64,000 nucleotides of DNA, taken from Pseudosulfitobacter pseudonitzschiae. Lineage in GTDB: Bacteria > Pseudomonadota > Alphaproteobacteria > Rhodobacterales > Rhodobacteraceae. Below, in pieces: positions 27,459 to 36,427 of this stretch (its first letter is position 1; each line of letters begins with the position of its first letter). The DNA lies in the NCBI RefSeq assembly GCF_002222635.1, contig NZ_CP022415.1, positions 2,976,001-3,040,000 of the forward strand, in the 5' to 3' direction. A program made the position numbers and the translations under genes. Below the pieces are notes generated by a model. It worked only from the letters and a program-made list of their open reading frames with translations, made no database searches and had not been told where the DNA came from.

Positions 27459-28134
27459 AATGCGTCAGGCCGGTGAACGGCTGGTGCTGGGCGGGATCGC
27501 AGCGATTGTCGCCATTCTGCTTGCAGCTGCCATCGTGCTGTTTCTGACCCTGCCGGACGCGGGCGCCTTTAATGCCCAAGTCGAACGCATCTTTATCGAA
27601 AATGCCGACCTGACCAGCCAGTCCGAGATCAAACTGCTCGAAATCCTCGCGCAGTCGGGCACGGCCTTTTCCGCTACCCTGAACAGTTACCGCTTGGTTA
27701 TCTTCGTGCTGCTGACCTTTGCCACGGCGCTGCTGGTGGCCGCACTGGTGTTTCTGGTCATGCTGGTGGGCATGGGCCGCCGTCTGGCCCAGATCGAACG
27801 CGCTGGCATCGAAGTGAACTCGCTTCTGATCAGCCGCGAGGAAAACACCGTCTATCTGAACAACCTTGGCTTCAAACTGACCGATGCGGCGATGGAAACC
27901 ATGTCGATTCTGGCCGAGGCGCGGATGGACGACGATGTGCTATCCGGCGTCGAGATCGAGGCAATCATATCAGGCCGCGATGCGTCGGACTGCGAAGAGG
28001 CCGCAGGGGCCACCCGCATCAAACGTCTGCGCGACACGCTAGGCAACCAGATCGTCAGCGAATTGCTGGTCAAGAACATCGCGCGGCGCGGCTATATGCT
28101 GGCGGTGGGCAAGGACGTGATCAAGGTAATCTGA
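27430..28134 (+). CDS. Membrane-tethered winged-helix regulator (two TM helices)
   Basis: 234 residues. A short cytoplasmic N-terminus precedes TM helices at about 19-41 and 89-113, with a periplasmic loop of about 47 residues between. The C-terminal cytoplasmic part (116-234) includes NNLGFKLTDAAMETMSILAEA, TRIKRLRDTLGNQIVSELLV and ARRGYMLAVG, which resembles the winged-helix arrangement of OmpR/CadC-type DNA-binding domains. The best start is GTG 27430, with AAAGGAAA 5-6 bases upstream, inside the previous gene; ATG 27460 has no RBS. By inference it is a one-component sensor acting with the small exported protein. Confidence 0.68.
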   Translation: MPDNTSSASEMRQAGERLVLGGIAAIVAILLAAAIVLFLTLPDAGAFNAQVERIFIENADLTSQSEIKLLEILAQSGTAFSATLNSYRLVIFVLLTFATALLVAALVFLVMLVGMGRRLAQIERAGIEVNSLLISREENTVYLNNLGFKLTDAAMETMSILAEARMDDDVLSGVEIEAIISGRDASDCEEAAGATRIKRLRDTLGNQIVSELLVKNIARRGYMLAVGKDVIKVI

Positions 28135-28212
28135 CCCCCGCCAACTCCTCTGGTCAAAGTTGCGGGGCGCGTTCTAAGGTACGCCTCGCATACACCCCCG
28201 GAGGAGAAACCG

Positions 28213-28980
28213 ATGCCAGCGCCAATCAACACATTCAAACAAGCCCTTGCCAACGGCAAGACCGTCATGGGCTGCTGGCTCAGCCTTGGCACGGTTAACA
28301 CTGCAGAGCTTATGGGCGCGATGGGCTTTGACTGGCTGCTGATCGACGGCGAACACACACCCTACGACATCTCGACCATCCGCGACCAGTTGATGGCGCT
28401 CGCGGCGTCGCCGTCACATGCTGCCGTGCGCGTGCCGGTGGGCGAGACATGGATGATCAAACAGGTGCTTGATTGCGGTGCGCAAACCGTTCTGGTGCCC
28501 ATGGTCGAAAGCGCCGATCAGGCACGCCAGCTGGTGCGTACGATGAAATACCCTCCCTTCGGCATACGCGGCGTGGGCTATTCCAGCACGCGCGCGGCAG
28601 GGTTCGGCACCATTCCAGACTATGGCCAGACGGCGGACGACCAGACCTGCCTGCTGGTACAGGTTGAAAACCGCGCGGGTCTTGCCGCATTGGATGATAT
28701 TCTGGAAATCGACGGTATCGACGGCGTGTTCATCGGCCCCGCCGATCTGTCCGCCGATCTGGGCCATATGGGCAACCTCAGTCACCCCGATGTCATGGAC
28801 GCAATCCTTGACGCAACGCGCCGGATCGCCGCCGCAGGCAAGGCGCCCGGCATTCTCAGCAGCGATGAGTCAGTGCTGATCGCCGCAATGGAAGCCGGCG
28901 CGCGTTTCGTCGCTGTTGGCGTCGACGCCTCGCTTCTGGCCAACGCCGCCCGCGCGGCTGCAAACCGTTGGGTGAAATAG
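28213..28980 (+). CDS. HpcH/HpaI family aldolase
   Basis: A 255-residue class II (metal-dependent) pyruvate aldolase of the HpcH/HpaI fold. MGCWLSLGTVNTAELMGAMGFDWLLIDGEH is the N-terminal signature, LVPMVESADQA and GVDGVFIGPADLSADLG follow; the metal-binding Glu and Asp are in VQVEN and GPADLS. Members cleave 4-hydroxy-2-oxo acids such as 4-hydroxy-2-oxoheptanedioate or 2-keto-3-deoxy-rhamnonate; the substrate here is unknown. GGAGG lies upstream of ATG 28213. No pathway genes flank it. Confidence 0.9.
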   Translation: MPAPINTFKQALANGKTVMGCWLSLGTVNTAELMGAMGFDWLLIDGEHTPYDISTIRDQLMALAASPSHAAVRVPVGETWMIKQVLDCGAQTVLVPMVESADQARQLVRTMKYPPFGIRGVGYSSTRAAGFGTIPDYGQTADDQTCLLVQVENRAGLAALDDILEIDGIDGVFIGPADLSADLGHMGNLSHPDVMDAILDATRRIAAAGKAPGILSSDESVLIAAMEAGARFVAVGVDASLLANAARAAANRWVK

Positions 28981-28991
28981 ACAGCCCTGAT

Positions 28992-29012
28992 TTCTTTTGG
29001 CTAAAAATATCC
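28992..29012 (+). repeat. Dispersed motif TTCTTTTGGC-N4-AATATCC
   Basis: Exact second copy of the motif at 24033 and 63171, here between two convergent genes, 11 bases after the aldolase stop. Confidence 0.7.
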
Positions 29013-29028
29013 AAATCCGGCAGAAACC

Positions 29029-30168
29029 TCAGGCGCTGCCGGATTTGATCTGCGTGGCCGCCTGTGTATAGCCGCCCGCCGCCCCGTCGATAAAATGCAC
29101 ATGATCGTCACGCTGCATCGACGGCACGATACAGGTCATCAGTGCCTCGCTCTGGCTGTGCGTTCCATAGCGGATGGTGCCTGCCATCCGCGCTGTCTCC
29201 AGCACAGCCGTCAGCCGCGCCGCTGTGGCGTCATCGCAATCCAGCGTCATTTTCAGCCCGTCGTCAAATTTGCGGAAATCGGCATTTTCGGCAACCGTTC
29301 GGGCATAGCCGCGCGCATCAAAACCGCCGACCTTCAAGCCCGTCTTAATCAGAACCCACGCCATAAACGTCTCGAACAGGATTTGCCGTTTGCGTTTGCC
29401 CACTGTCAATTTGCCATGTGTTGCGCGGGCTTCGATGTCAGCGCCCGCTGGCGGCCATCCGGCATCCGGACCTTCGGCGGGCGTGGGGTGCCCGTTGCGG
29501 TCCAGATCACCCACAACCTTCAGCACCGCATCAATCAGCGCTGCAACCTTCACGGCCTCTGCCCCCTCTTCGGGCTGGATCAGCACCGACAGGATTTGTC
29601 CGTTGCGCGCCTTGATCGGACTCCAGCGGCACGACAGGCCGGTCAGGTCGGGCTGCGTGCCTGCGCCAGCGCGGGGCAGATTGAACCTTCCTTGTTTCAT
29701 TTCCGCCTCGGCCCAACTCAGACCACCCCCCGAGAACATTGCATAATCAACGTCCCCTGACGCCTGATACCGTGCCACGGCCACGTCGCGCCCTGCTTTG
29801 CGGATCGCGGACACAGGCACCATTGCCACGCGCAACTGCAACCCGAACTCTTCACCGGCCCAGCACTGCACCGCCGCCAGCGCGTGGCTTGCGGTTTCGG
29901 CCCGTTCCGGGGGGCAGGCAAATGCCGCACCATCCCCGCCAAAGACGAACGGAAACGCCTGCCCTGCTGCCGCGTTGATCTGCGCCGAAATCACCGCTGC
30001 CCCGATCATGTTGACCGTTTTGTATCGCCCTTCGGCAATCGCCTGCGTCGAGCCGACAATATCCGAGGCCCCCACAAACCAGTCCTCAGGCAAAGGGGTG
30101 TAACGCGCAGGGTTCGACAGCGTGCCAAAAGCACTTTGCAGCGGCAAGCGATCATAAAACTGGTCCAT
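29029..30168 (-). CDS. DUF3095 protein with nucleotidyl-cyclase-like motifs
   Basis: A 379-residue soluble protein matching DUF3095. Near residue 38 it has ASDIVGSTQAIAEGRYKTVN, resembling the metal-binding D-I-x-G-S/F-T of class III adenylyl/guanylyl cyclases, and about 45 residues later FPFVFGGDGAAFACP, resembling their G-G-D-G segment. The C-terminal half is unassigned. No activity is established for the family. ATG 30168 gives the start MDQFYDRLPL; the frame opens 31 codons earlier without homology. It is convergent with the aldolase and divergent from the MFS gene. Confidence 0.78.
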   Translation of the reverse strand: MDQFYDRLPLQSAFGTLSNPARYTPLPEDWFVGASDIVGSTQAIAEGRYKTVNMIGAAVISAQINAAAGQAFPFVFGGDGAAFACPPERAETASHALAAVQCWAGEEFGLQLRVAMVPVSAIRKAGRDVAVARYQASGDVDYAMFSGGGLSWAEAEMKQGRFNLPRAGAGTQPDLTGLSCRWSPIKARNGQILSVLIQPEEGAEAVKVAALIDAVLKVVGDLDRNGHPTPAEGPDAGWPPAGADIEARATHGKLTVGKRKRQILFETFMAWVLIKTGLKVGGFDARGYARTVAENADFRKFDDGLKMTLDCDDATAARLTAVLETARMAGTIRYGTHSQSEALMTCIVPSMQRDDHVHFIDGAAGGYTQAATQIKSGSA

Positions 30169-30264
30169 TGTCGGTCTCGCTGTTGCTGCTGAGCTTGATA
30201 CGCACTCTTGCACGGTCTGTCCGCCCGTGTAACCAAGCTTCACCAAAGCTTGAAAGGCCACACG

Positions 30265-31437
30265 ATGCGAACCGGACTATTTCTTCTGGCGCTGGCCTAT
30301 GTGCTTAGCCAGTTCTTTCGCGCTTTTCTGGCAGTGTTGGCAGGCCCACTCCAAGTTGATCTGAACATCACGCCGGAAGCGCTGGCTTTTGCCTCGGGGC
30401 TTTGGTTTTTGTCCTTTGCCGCTATGCAGATTCCTGTGGGCTGGGCGCTGGACACCATCGGCCCCCGCCGGACCGCTGCTGCCCTGCTGTTGGTGGGCGG
30501 CGGTGGCGGTGCTGCATTGTTTGCGTTGGCGACAGGGGCCATGCACATCAACATTGCGATGGTGCTGATCGGTATCGGGTGTTCACCGGTTCTGATGGCG
30601 TCCTACTATATCTTCGCCCGCGAGTTCCCGCCCGTACAATTCGCCACATTGGCCGCATTGATGGTGGGCGTGGGCACAGTCGGCAACCTGATCGCGTCCT
30701 ATCCGATGGCCATTTCGGCCGAGCTGATCGGCTGGCGCGCGTCGATGGGCGGGCTTGCGGCGCTGTCTGCGGCGGTTGCGGCAGGTGTGGCCTTTACCGT
30801 TCAAGACCCTGAAAAGCTGCAAACCGACCTGCGCGGGTCGGTGTTTGATCTGCTGAAAATGCCGGTGTTGTGGCTGATCCTGCCGCTGATGTTTGTGCAT
30901 TACGCGCCTGCAGGGGCCATCCGTGGCCTGTGGATCGGTCCCTATTTGCGCGATGTCTATGATGCCAGCCAGTCGCAGATCGGCGTGGCGACACTGCTGA
31001 TGGGGTTGGCAATGATCTTGGGTGTGGTGGCCTATGGCCCGCTGGACCGGCTGGTGGGCAGCCGCAAATGGGTAAACTTTACCGGCAACGCGCTGACGGC
31101 TGCCGCAGTGCTGGCGCTGTGGGCAATGCCCCAGCCCGACCTGTGGACCGCCGTGGCGTTGATGTGCGCCGTGGGGTTGTTCGGGGCGTCATTCCCGATG
31201 ATGGTCGCACATGGTCGCAGCTTTGTGCCGCCACATCTGACAGGGCGCGGTGTGACCTTGCTTAACCTCTTTGGCATCGGCGGCGTCGGGTTGATGCAAT
31301 TCGTCAGTGGACGGCTGCACGCAGACGCGCAGGGCGGCGATGTGGCAGCCCCCTATGCGGCAATCTTCGGATTCTTCGGCCTTGCGCTGGTTGCCGGACT
31401 GGCACTTTATGCGTTTTCCCGCGACAACACCGCCTAA
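30265..31437 (+). CDS. MFS transporter
   Basis: A 390-residue inner-membrane carrier with about 12 hydrophobic helices. The loop 2-3 motif region is GWALDTIGPRRTAAALLLVGGG, a form of the major-facilitator signature, and the second half has LDRLVGSRKWVNF at the equivalent position. It resembles nitrate/nitrite- or sugar-phosphate-type MFS porters only loosely; the substrate cannot be assigned. AAAGG is 8 bases before ATG 30265. It stands alone, divergent from DUF3095. Confidence 0.85.
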   Translation: MRTGLFLLALAYVLSQFFRAFLAVLAGPLQVDLNITPEALAFASGLWFLSFAAMQIPVGWALDTIGPRRTAAALLLVGGGGGAALFALATGAMHINIAMVLIGIGCSPVLMASYYIFAREFPPVQFATLAALMVGVGTVGNLIASYPMAISAELIGWRASMGGLAALSAAVAAGVAFTVQDPEKLQTDLRGSVFDLLKMPVLWLILPLMFVHYAPAGAIRGLWIGPYLRDVYDASQSQIGVATLLMGLAMILGVVAYGPLDRLVGSRKWVNFTGNALTAAAVLALWAMPQPDLWTAVALMCAVGLFGASFPMMVAHGRSFVPPHLTGRGVTLLNLFGIGGVGLMQFVSGRLHADAQGGDVAAPYAAIFGFFGLALVAGLALYAFSRDNTA

Positions 31438-31514
31438 AACAGATTTTTCATGCCCCTTTTAACACGGGGACAAGCGGTATATGGACGCCAAGCACCCGAA
31501 AATGGAGAATCGCA

Positions 31515-32537
31515 ATGGGTTATCGCGTCGTCGTCGTTGGCGCCACTGGAAATGTGGGCCACGAAATGCTGAACATTCTGGCCGAGCGTCAGTTTCCGGT
31601 GGATGAAATCACCGCTCTGGCCAGCCGCAAGTCGTTGGGCACGGAGGTCAGCTTTGGCGACAAGACACTCAAGACGAAGGATCTCGATACGTTCGATTTC
31701 ACGGGTTGGGACATTGCGCTGTTCGCCGTAGGCTCGGACGCCACCAAGAAATACGCGCCCATCGCGGCCAAAGCTGGCTGCTATGTCATCGATAACTCGT
31801 CGCTTTACCGCTACGACGCCGACATTCCGCTGATCGTGCCCGAGGTGAACCCCGACGCCATCGAACTGGCCGTCAAGCGCAAGATCATCGCCAACCCCAA
31901 CTGCTCGACCGCGCAGATGGTTGTGGCGCTGAAGCCTTTGCACGACCGCGCACGGATTAAACGCGTTGTTGTCAGCACCTACCAGTCGGTATCGGGTGCA
32001 GGCAAAGAGGGCATCGACGAGCTGTGGGACCAGACCAAATCGATCTATAATCCCACCGACGACAAGCCTGCGCGCAAGTTCACCAAACAGATCGCATTCA
32101 ACGTAATCCCGCACATCGACGTCTTCATGGACTCGGGCGAGACCAAGGAAGAATGGAAGATGGTCGCCGAAACGAAAAAGATCATCGACCCGTCGATCAA
32201 GGTGACAGCGACTTGTGTGCGCGTTCCGGTCTTTGTCGGCCACTCGGAAGCCATCAACATCGAATTCGAAGAGTTTCTGGACGAAGACGAAGCCCGCGAC
32301 ATCCTGCGCGAATCCCCCGGTGTCATGGTGATCGATAAACGCGAGGACGGCGGCTATGTCACGCCGGTTGAATGCGTGGGCGACTTTGCCACGTTCATCA
32401 GCCGCATCCGTCAGGACAGCACCATCGACAACGGTCTGAACCTGTGGTGCGTCAGCGACAACCTGCGCAAGGGTGCCGCCCTGAACGCGGTTCAGATCGC
32501 CGAAGTGCTGGGCCAGCGGATCCTGAAAAAAGGCTGA
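31515..32537 (+). CDS. asd: Aspartate-semialdehyde dehydrogenase
   Basis: Reduces aspartyl phosphate to aspartate semialdehyde, feeding lysine/diaminopimelate, threonine and methionine synthesis. 340 residues with the NADP motif VVVGATGNVGHEML, the catalytic Cys in NPNCSTAQM, and QSVSGAGKEG. CVRVPVFVGHSEAIN carries the substrate-binding and catalytic His region. GGAGAATCGCA precedes the ATG. Monocistronic, with its own terminator; dapF lies about 4 kb downstream. Confidence 0.96.
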   Translation: MGYRVVVVGATGNVGHEMLNILAERQFPVDEITALASRKSLGTEVSFGDKTLKTKDLDTFDFTGWDIALFAVGSDATKKYAPIAAKAGCYVIDNSSLYRYDADIPLIVPEVNPDAIELAVKRKIIANPNCSTAQMVVALKPLHDRARIKRVVVSTYQSVSGAGKEGIDELWDQTKSIYNPTDDKPARKFTKQIAFNVIPHIDVFMDSGETKEEWKMVAETKKIIDPSIKVTATCVRVPVFVGHSEAINIEFEEFLDEDEARDILRESPGVMVIDKREDGGYVTPVECVGDFATFISRIRQDSTIDNGLNLWCVSDNLRKGAALNAVQIAEVLGQRILKKG

Positions 32538-32563
32538 ATTCCGCCGAAATATGTACAGCTTTC

Positions 32564-32594
32564 AAGGGGTGCTTCACGGCGCCCCTTTTCTTTT
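32564..32594 (+). terminator. Rho-independent terminator after asd
   Basis: AAGGGG (32564-32569) pairs with CCCCTT (32582-32587), extended inward by G-T, G-C and C-G pairs; it ends in TTTTCTTTT. Confidence 0.85.
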
Positions 32595-32645
32595 GGGTTA
32601 CGCTTTCGCACGCTGGGGGACATTCGTTTTCAAAAGGTTCCAGAT

Positions 32646-34289
32646 ATGCGCATTGCCATTTTAGCCCCCGTCGTTTCCATCTGTGCCCTGCTGGGCCCGT
32701 TGGCCTTGTGGGCCGACACGCTGACCATCGACAGCGCGCCAGATACGGTAACCGTCTATCCGCGTGGCGCGCAGGTCACGCGCACCACCACGGTGACGCT
32801 GCCGCAAGGCACCCATGATCTGGTTTTGCCGGATCTGCCGCAATACGTCGATCCGGCCCGCATCTCGGTCAAACTGGCGGGGGCGCAATTGCAATCTGTG
32901 TCGTTCCGGGATCGCAACCAACCCCCCGGCCCCGATCAGGACACCGCCGAGATCACCGCAGCGCGGGATGCGCTGAAAGCGGCAGAAACCACATTGAACG
33001 CATTGGACGACCGTATCGCGCTGGCGCAGGTAGCGGTGCAAGCCGCCAAGGCACAAACCGATTTCCTGACCGCCCTTGGCACCTCTGATGCGTTGCCCAC
33101 AGATGTTGGTACGCTGCGCGATCTGTCACAGATGATCGGCGATCAAACTTTGGTGGCCGGACAAGCGGCAGGTCAGGCCCGCACGTCGATCCGGACCCTG
33201 ATGGAAGAGCGCGCAGACCGCGTCGAAGATGTACAGGACGCACAAGCCGCATTGGATGCGCTGCTGACAGCCGATCAGGATCACACCCGTCTGACCCTGA
33301 CTGCAACCGCCGCAGCGGCGGGCGATGCAACGCTCGAGGTCAGCTATCAGGTAAACGATGCCGCCTGGTATCCGGTTTACAATCTGCGGCTGACCACAGA
33401 TGACGCCCCCGCGCTGGAGCTTGAACGTGGTGCTGCCGTAGCCCAATCCAGCGGCGAAAACTGGGGCGGGGTGACACTTACTCTTGCGACTGTCCAACCC
33501 AGTGGCCAGACTTGGCCCAGCGAGATCTACTCGGAACTGCGCCGCATCGAAGACCCGGCCACCCCAAAGGCCCGCGTCAGTTCCGAAGCGGTGATGGGGG
33601 CCACCGCTGACATCGCGCCACCCGCGCCCGCAGCCATGGAAGAGCCCGCAGTTGCCATCGCCATGCTGGACGGCCCCAGCGTGCAATACGTCTTTTCCCA
33701 GCCGGTCAGCGTGGCCAATGGCGCCGACGAAGTCCGCATCGCGCTGGACAAAATCGGTTTTGCCCCAGACGTCTATGCCCGCGCGGTGCCGCTGCGTGAC
33801 AGTGTTGCCTACCGGATGGCGCGTATAACCAACACCACGCAAGAACAATTGCTGGGCACCCAATATGCCACCGCCTTTGTCGACGGGCAAATGGTTGGCC
33901 AGTTCGGCTTTGATCCCGTGGCACCGGGCGAAGAGGTCGACATTGCCTTTGGGCCGATCGAAACACTGCGCCTGAACCGTGTGCGCCTGAACCGTAACGA
34001 AGGCGACCGGGGCATCATTTCACGGTCAAGCGAGATCGCCGAAACCACGCGCATCGACGTCGAAAACACCGGCACTATGCCATGGCGCGTGGAATTGTTC
34101 GACCGCGTGCCCGTGACCCAGCAAGAAGACCTGAACATTGACTGGGCGTCGCAACCGGCCCCTACGGTTACTGACCACGATGACCGCAAGGGTATCCTGA
34201 TGTGGGACATGAACCTGGCGCCCGGCGACGAATCAAATGTGACGTTGAATGTGGACATGAACTGGCCCGAGGGGAAAGTCTTGCGGTGA
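32646..34289 (+). CDS. DUF4139 protein (mucoidy-inhibitor MuiA-like), exported
   Basis: A 547-residue exported protein: a signal peptide (cleaved near LWA before DTLTI), an N-terminal DUF4140-like beta domain (VTVYPRGAQVTRTTTV), a coiled-coil of about 100 residues (AARDALKAAETTLNALDDRI through EDVQDAQAALDALL), and a C-terminal DUF4139 beta domain (VSYQVNDAAWYPVYNLRL, SGENWGGVTLTLATVQPS). Family members are widespread and uncharacterised; the name comes from a mucoidy effect reported for one homologue. Monocistronic. Confidence 0.85.
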   Translation: MRIAILAPVVSICALLGPLALWADTLTIDSAPDTVTVYPRGAQVTRTTTVTLPQGTHDLVLPDLPQYVDPARISVKLAGAQLQSVSFRDRNQPPGPDQDTAEITAARDALKAAETTLNALDDRIALAQVAVQAAKAQTDFLTALGTSDALPTDVGTLRDLSQMIGDQTLVAGQAAGQARTSIRTLMEERADRVEDVQDAQAALDALLTADQDHTRLTLTATAAAAGDATLEVSYQVNDAAWYPVYNLRLTTDDAPALELERGAAVAQSSGENWGGVTLTLATVQPSGQTWPSEIYSELRRIEDPATPKARVSSEAVMGATADIAPPAPAAMEEPAVAIAMLDGPSVQYVFSQPVSVANGADEVRIALDKIGFAPDVYARAVPLRDSVAYRMARITNTTQEQLLGTQYATAFVDGQMVGQFGFDPVAPGEEVDIAFGPIETLRLNRVRLNRNEGDRGIISRSSEIAETTRIDVENTGTMPWRVELFDRVPVTQQEDLNIDWASQPAPTVTDHDDRKGILMWDMNLAPGDESNVTLNVDMNWPEGKVLR

Positions 34290-34871
34290 CCGCCTGCGGG
34301 TTTGATAAACCTTAACGCCCCGGCAACCATGTTTCGGGTGTGTGCCCACTATAAGGTTTAATTACTTCATTCCAAAGACGCGTCTAAATCTCTGTTTTCA
34401 GGTAGTTTTCACCCGATACATCCACATATGCCGGCAGTTTAACGATTGGCGCAAACACTTCTTAACTTGTGTCAGACTATGGTCTTCTTGTCAGCGGATG
34501 AAACTTTGGAAGACAGGGGACATCAGCAGACACAGACCGCCCGTGTGGGGACATGGGAACAAACGGTCACTTTCTAAAGCGGCTCCGGTGGGGAGCCGAC
34601 CAACCGGTGCCGCAAAAGCGCACTTGGTGAAGGCCGCTGCACGTCAGCGTGTTTTCGAAGCATAGTTCACACGCCTTCATTCAAAACGATGATTGTCAGC
34701 TGCCGCACAGGTTCAGGGGTGGACCGAAGCAGTCTGTTCAAGGTCGGGCCTAGGGTACTGCAGCGGTTGCATTGCGCTCCGCCAGATGCAGTCCCCGACG
34801 TGGCCAGTCGCGTGGAACATAAGATAGAAGGTGGCGATGCTCTGGTGTGAGGATCGCCACCTTTTCGTATG
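34290..34871. other. 582-base stretch with no recognised gene
   Basis: Between a DUF4139 gene and the end of carbonic anhydrase. ORFs at 34342-34665 (plus) and 34667-34930 (minus) have no RBS and no recognisable protein. A hairpin, CGGCTCC-(5)-GGAGCCG, lies at 34580-34598 and a strong terminator-like hairpin at 34828-34865. An unannotated small RNA on the plus strand is possible. I looked for the tmRNA, 6S, SRP and RNase P RNA signatures and did not find them. Confidence 0.4.
34828..34865. terminator. Strong bidirectional terminator-like hairpin
   Basis: A perfect 11-bp stem, AAGGTGGCGAT (34828-34838) with ATCGCCACCTT (34853-34863), with a 14-base loop and four T on the plus strand. On the minus strand it starts 9 bases after the carbonic anhydrase stop but has a poorer T run, so it may serve either direction. 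Confidence 0.75.
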
Positions 34872-35531
34872 TCAGGTGGTTGAAACCGGCAGGAATTTTT
34901 CATCGTGATGGTTGTAATATTCCAACCCACCCTCGCCGATGTCCATCCACAACCCGTGCATCGTCAATTCGCCCGAAGCCAGACGGTCCGAGACAAAGGG
35001 GAAGGTCAACAGATTTTCCAGCGACGCGACAACCGCGTGTTTCTCAAGCTGTTGTATCTGCACTTTTGGATCAGGCTCGTTCGCGACCAGATCGTATTTG
35101 GGGCGCAGAATGTCCATCCAGCGACCAACAAAGCTGGTTTTCTCTTCCAGCTCGGGCGCTTTGCCCTGACACATGTCGATACAGCCCTGAACGCCGCCGC
35201 AGTTGGAATGGCCCATCACGATCAGATGCGCCACTTTCAGTACGGTCACAGCATACTCGACCGCAGCTGACGTGCCGTGATGGTCGCCATCCGGCTCGTA
35301 GGGGGGCACAAGGTTGGCAATGTTGCGGTGAATAAAGAATTCGCCCTGATCCGCGCCAAAGATCGACGTTACATGCACACGGCTGTCGCAGCACGAAATC
35401 ATCATCGCGCGTGGACGTTGACCTTCGTTTGCCAGTCGCCGGTACCATGCCTGATTATCGGCATATCCCGTGGCTTTCCAGCCATGATAGCGTTGTAGCA
35501 AATAGCTGGGAAGTGGCTTCACGTTGTGCAT
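34872..35531 (-). CDS. Beta-class carbonic anhydrase
   Basis: Interconverts CO2 and bicarbonate. 219 residues. The zinc and catalytic residues are visible: CCDSRV (Cys plus the Asp-Arg dyad), HSNCGGV (His and second Cys), and FIHRNIANLVPP between them. This is the cytoplasmic beta class. ATG 35531 gives MHNVKPLPSYLLQRY with GAGAGGA about 9 bases upstream; the frame is open 35 codons further. Monocistronic. Confidence 0.94.
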   Translation of the reverse strand: MHNVKPLPSYLLQRYHGWKATGYADNQAWYRRLANEGQRPRAMMISCCDSRVHVTSIFGADQGEFFIHRNIANLVPPYEPDGDHHGTSAAVEYAVTVLKVAHLIVMGHSNCGGVQGCIDMCQGKAPELEEKTSFVGRWMDILRPKYDLVANEPDPKVQIQQLEKHAVVASLENLLTFPFVSDRLASGELTMHGLWMDIGEGGLEYYNHHDEKFLPVSTT

Positions 35532-35705
35532 TTTTGTGGTCCTCTCGCTTGGGGCCTCGGGTCGGGTGACGCCCGCGATACAGCGAATTCTACCCAATTT
35601 CGAGAGAAAATCGTCTCCCTGCCCCGCAGGCATCAACCAAATGCCAACAAGTGTGATCCTAAGGTGCGCTCAGGCCGTGGGGGCCAACAAGGGGTGATCA
35701 CCAAA

Positions 35706-36086
35706 ATGAGCTTTATAACACACATCAATCCACGCGAGGCGGTAGCCGTTAACAATGACCGTCTGGGCGCACTATACGCCCAACTGGGCGATGTCAGCGC
35801 CGAAGATGTACTGTGCCGCGCCATGGAGGAACTGGCATTGCGTATGTCCCACTGCGAGCGTCTGTTTCGCGCCGACGACTTTGACGCGCTGCGCAAAAGT
35901 GCACGATCGCTGATCGCTATCGCCGAACAGATCGGCATGGATATTCTGGCGCGAGTTGCTGCCGACGTGACCTATTGCATTGACCGCAGGGATACCGTGG
36001 CGCTGGCCGCCACGTTGAACCGGCTGATGCGCACGGGCGAAGGGTCACTGACAGCTGTTTGGGATTTGCAGGACATCACGCTTTAG
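35706..36086 (+). CDS. Conserved small protein, probably all-helical
   Basis: A 126-residue protein without signal peptide or membrane segments. Segments such as EDVLCRAMEELALRMSHCERLFRADDFDALRKSARSLIAIAEQIGM are helical and are reminiscent of a Hpt-like four-helix protein, but the phosphorylatable His is not clear. Function unknown. ATG 35706 has AAGGGG about 8 bases upstream; the open frame extends back into the carbonic anhydrase leader without homology. A good terminator follows the gene. Confidence 0.68.
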   Translation: MSFITHINPREAVAVNNDRLGALYAQLGDVSAEDVLCRAMEELALRMSHCERLFRADDFDALRKSARSLIAIAEQIGMDILARVAADVTYCIDRRDTVALAATLNRLMRTGEGSLTAVWDLQDITL

Positions 36087-36204
36087 GCTTTCCGCTTCTG
36101 CCAATCCGCGCACGTGGATGCAGCGCCGGTGCGTTCGGTTGCGGCAATACATGTCGGTAAAAACCCACAGTACAAGCGACTGGAATTATCTCTGAAAAAC
36201 CAAA

Positions 36205-36248
36205 GCGCCATGCCCAGCAACGAAAGTTGCAACCGGCATGGCGTTTTT
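36205..36248. terminator. Terminator with nested GAAA-tetraloop hairpin
   Basis: GCGCCATGCC (36205-36214) pairs with GGCATGGCG (36235-36243), enclosing a second stem GCAAC-GAAA-GTTGC (36217-36230), then five T on the plus strand. It terminates the 35706 gene and may also stop transcription leaving tRNA-Lys on the minus strand. Confidence 0.85.
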
Positions 36249-36255
36249 GGTAAAG

Positions 36256-36331
36256 TGGTGAGCCGTGTTGGGTTCGAACCAACGACCTACTGATTAAAAG
36301 TCAGTTGCTCTACCAACTGAGCTAACGGCCC
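36256..36331 (-). tRNA. tRNA-Lys (anticodon TTT)
   Basis: A complete 76-base tRNA including encoded CCA. Acceptor stem GGGCCGT pairs with ACGGCTC with one G-T pair; the D loop has AGCTCAGTTGGTAGAGC; the anticodon loop CTTTTAA gives anticodon TTT (Lys); the T loop has GGTTCGAACC. Confidence 0.97.
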
Positions 36332-36427
36332 ACTAGGCGGCTAACTAGAAAGAGTTGGCGGGACGGTCAAGCCCTATTCACCAACTTTATTGGCGCGGTA
36401 CTGGATTCACCCTCGCGGCGGAGTTAT

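Noticed and set aside
34342-34665. 107-codon plus-strand ORF
   Set aside because: No RBS, no known domain, and a Cys/His/Arg-scattered composition unlike the neighbours.
34290-34871. tmRNA, 6S RNA, SRP RNA or RNase P RNA
   Set aside because: None of the conserved core sequences of these RNAs could be found on either strand, despite the hairpins.
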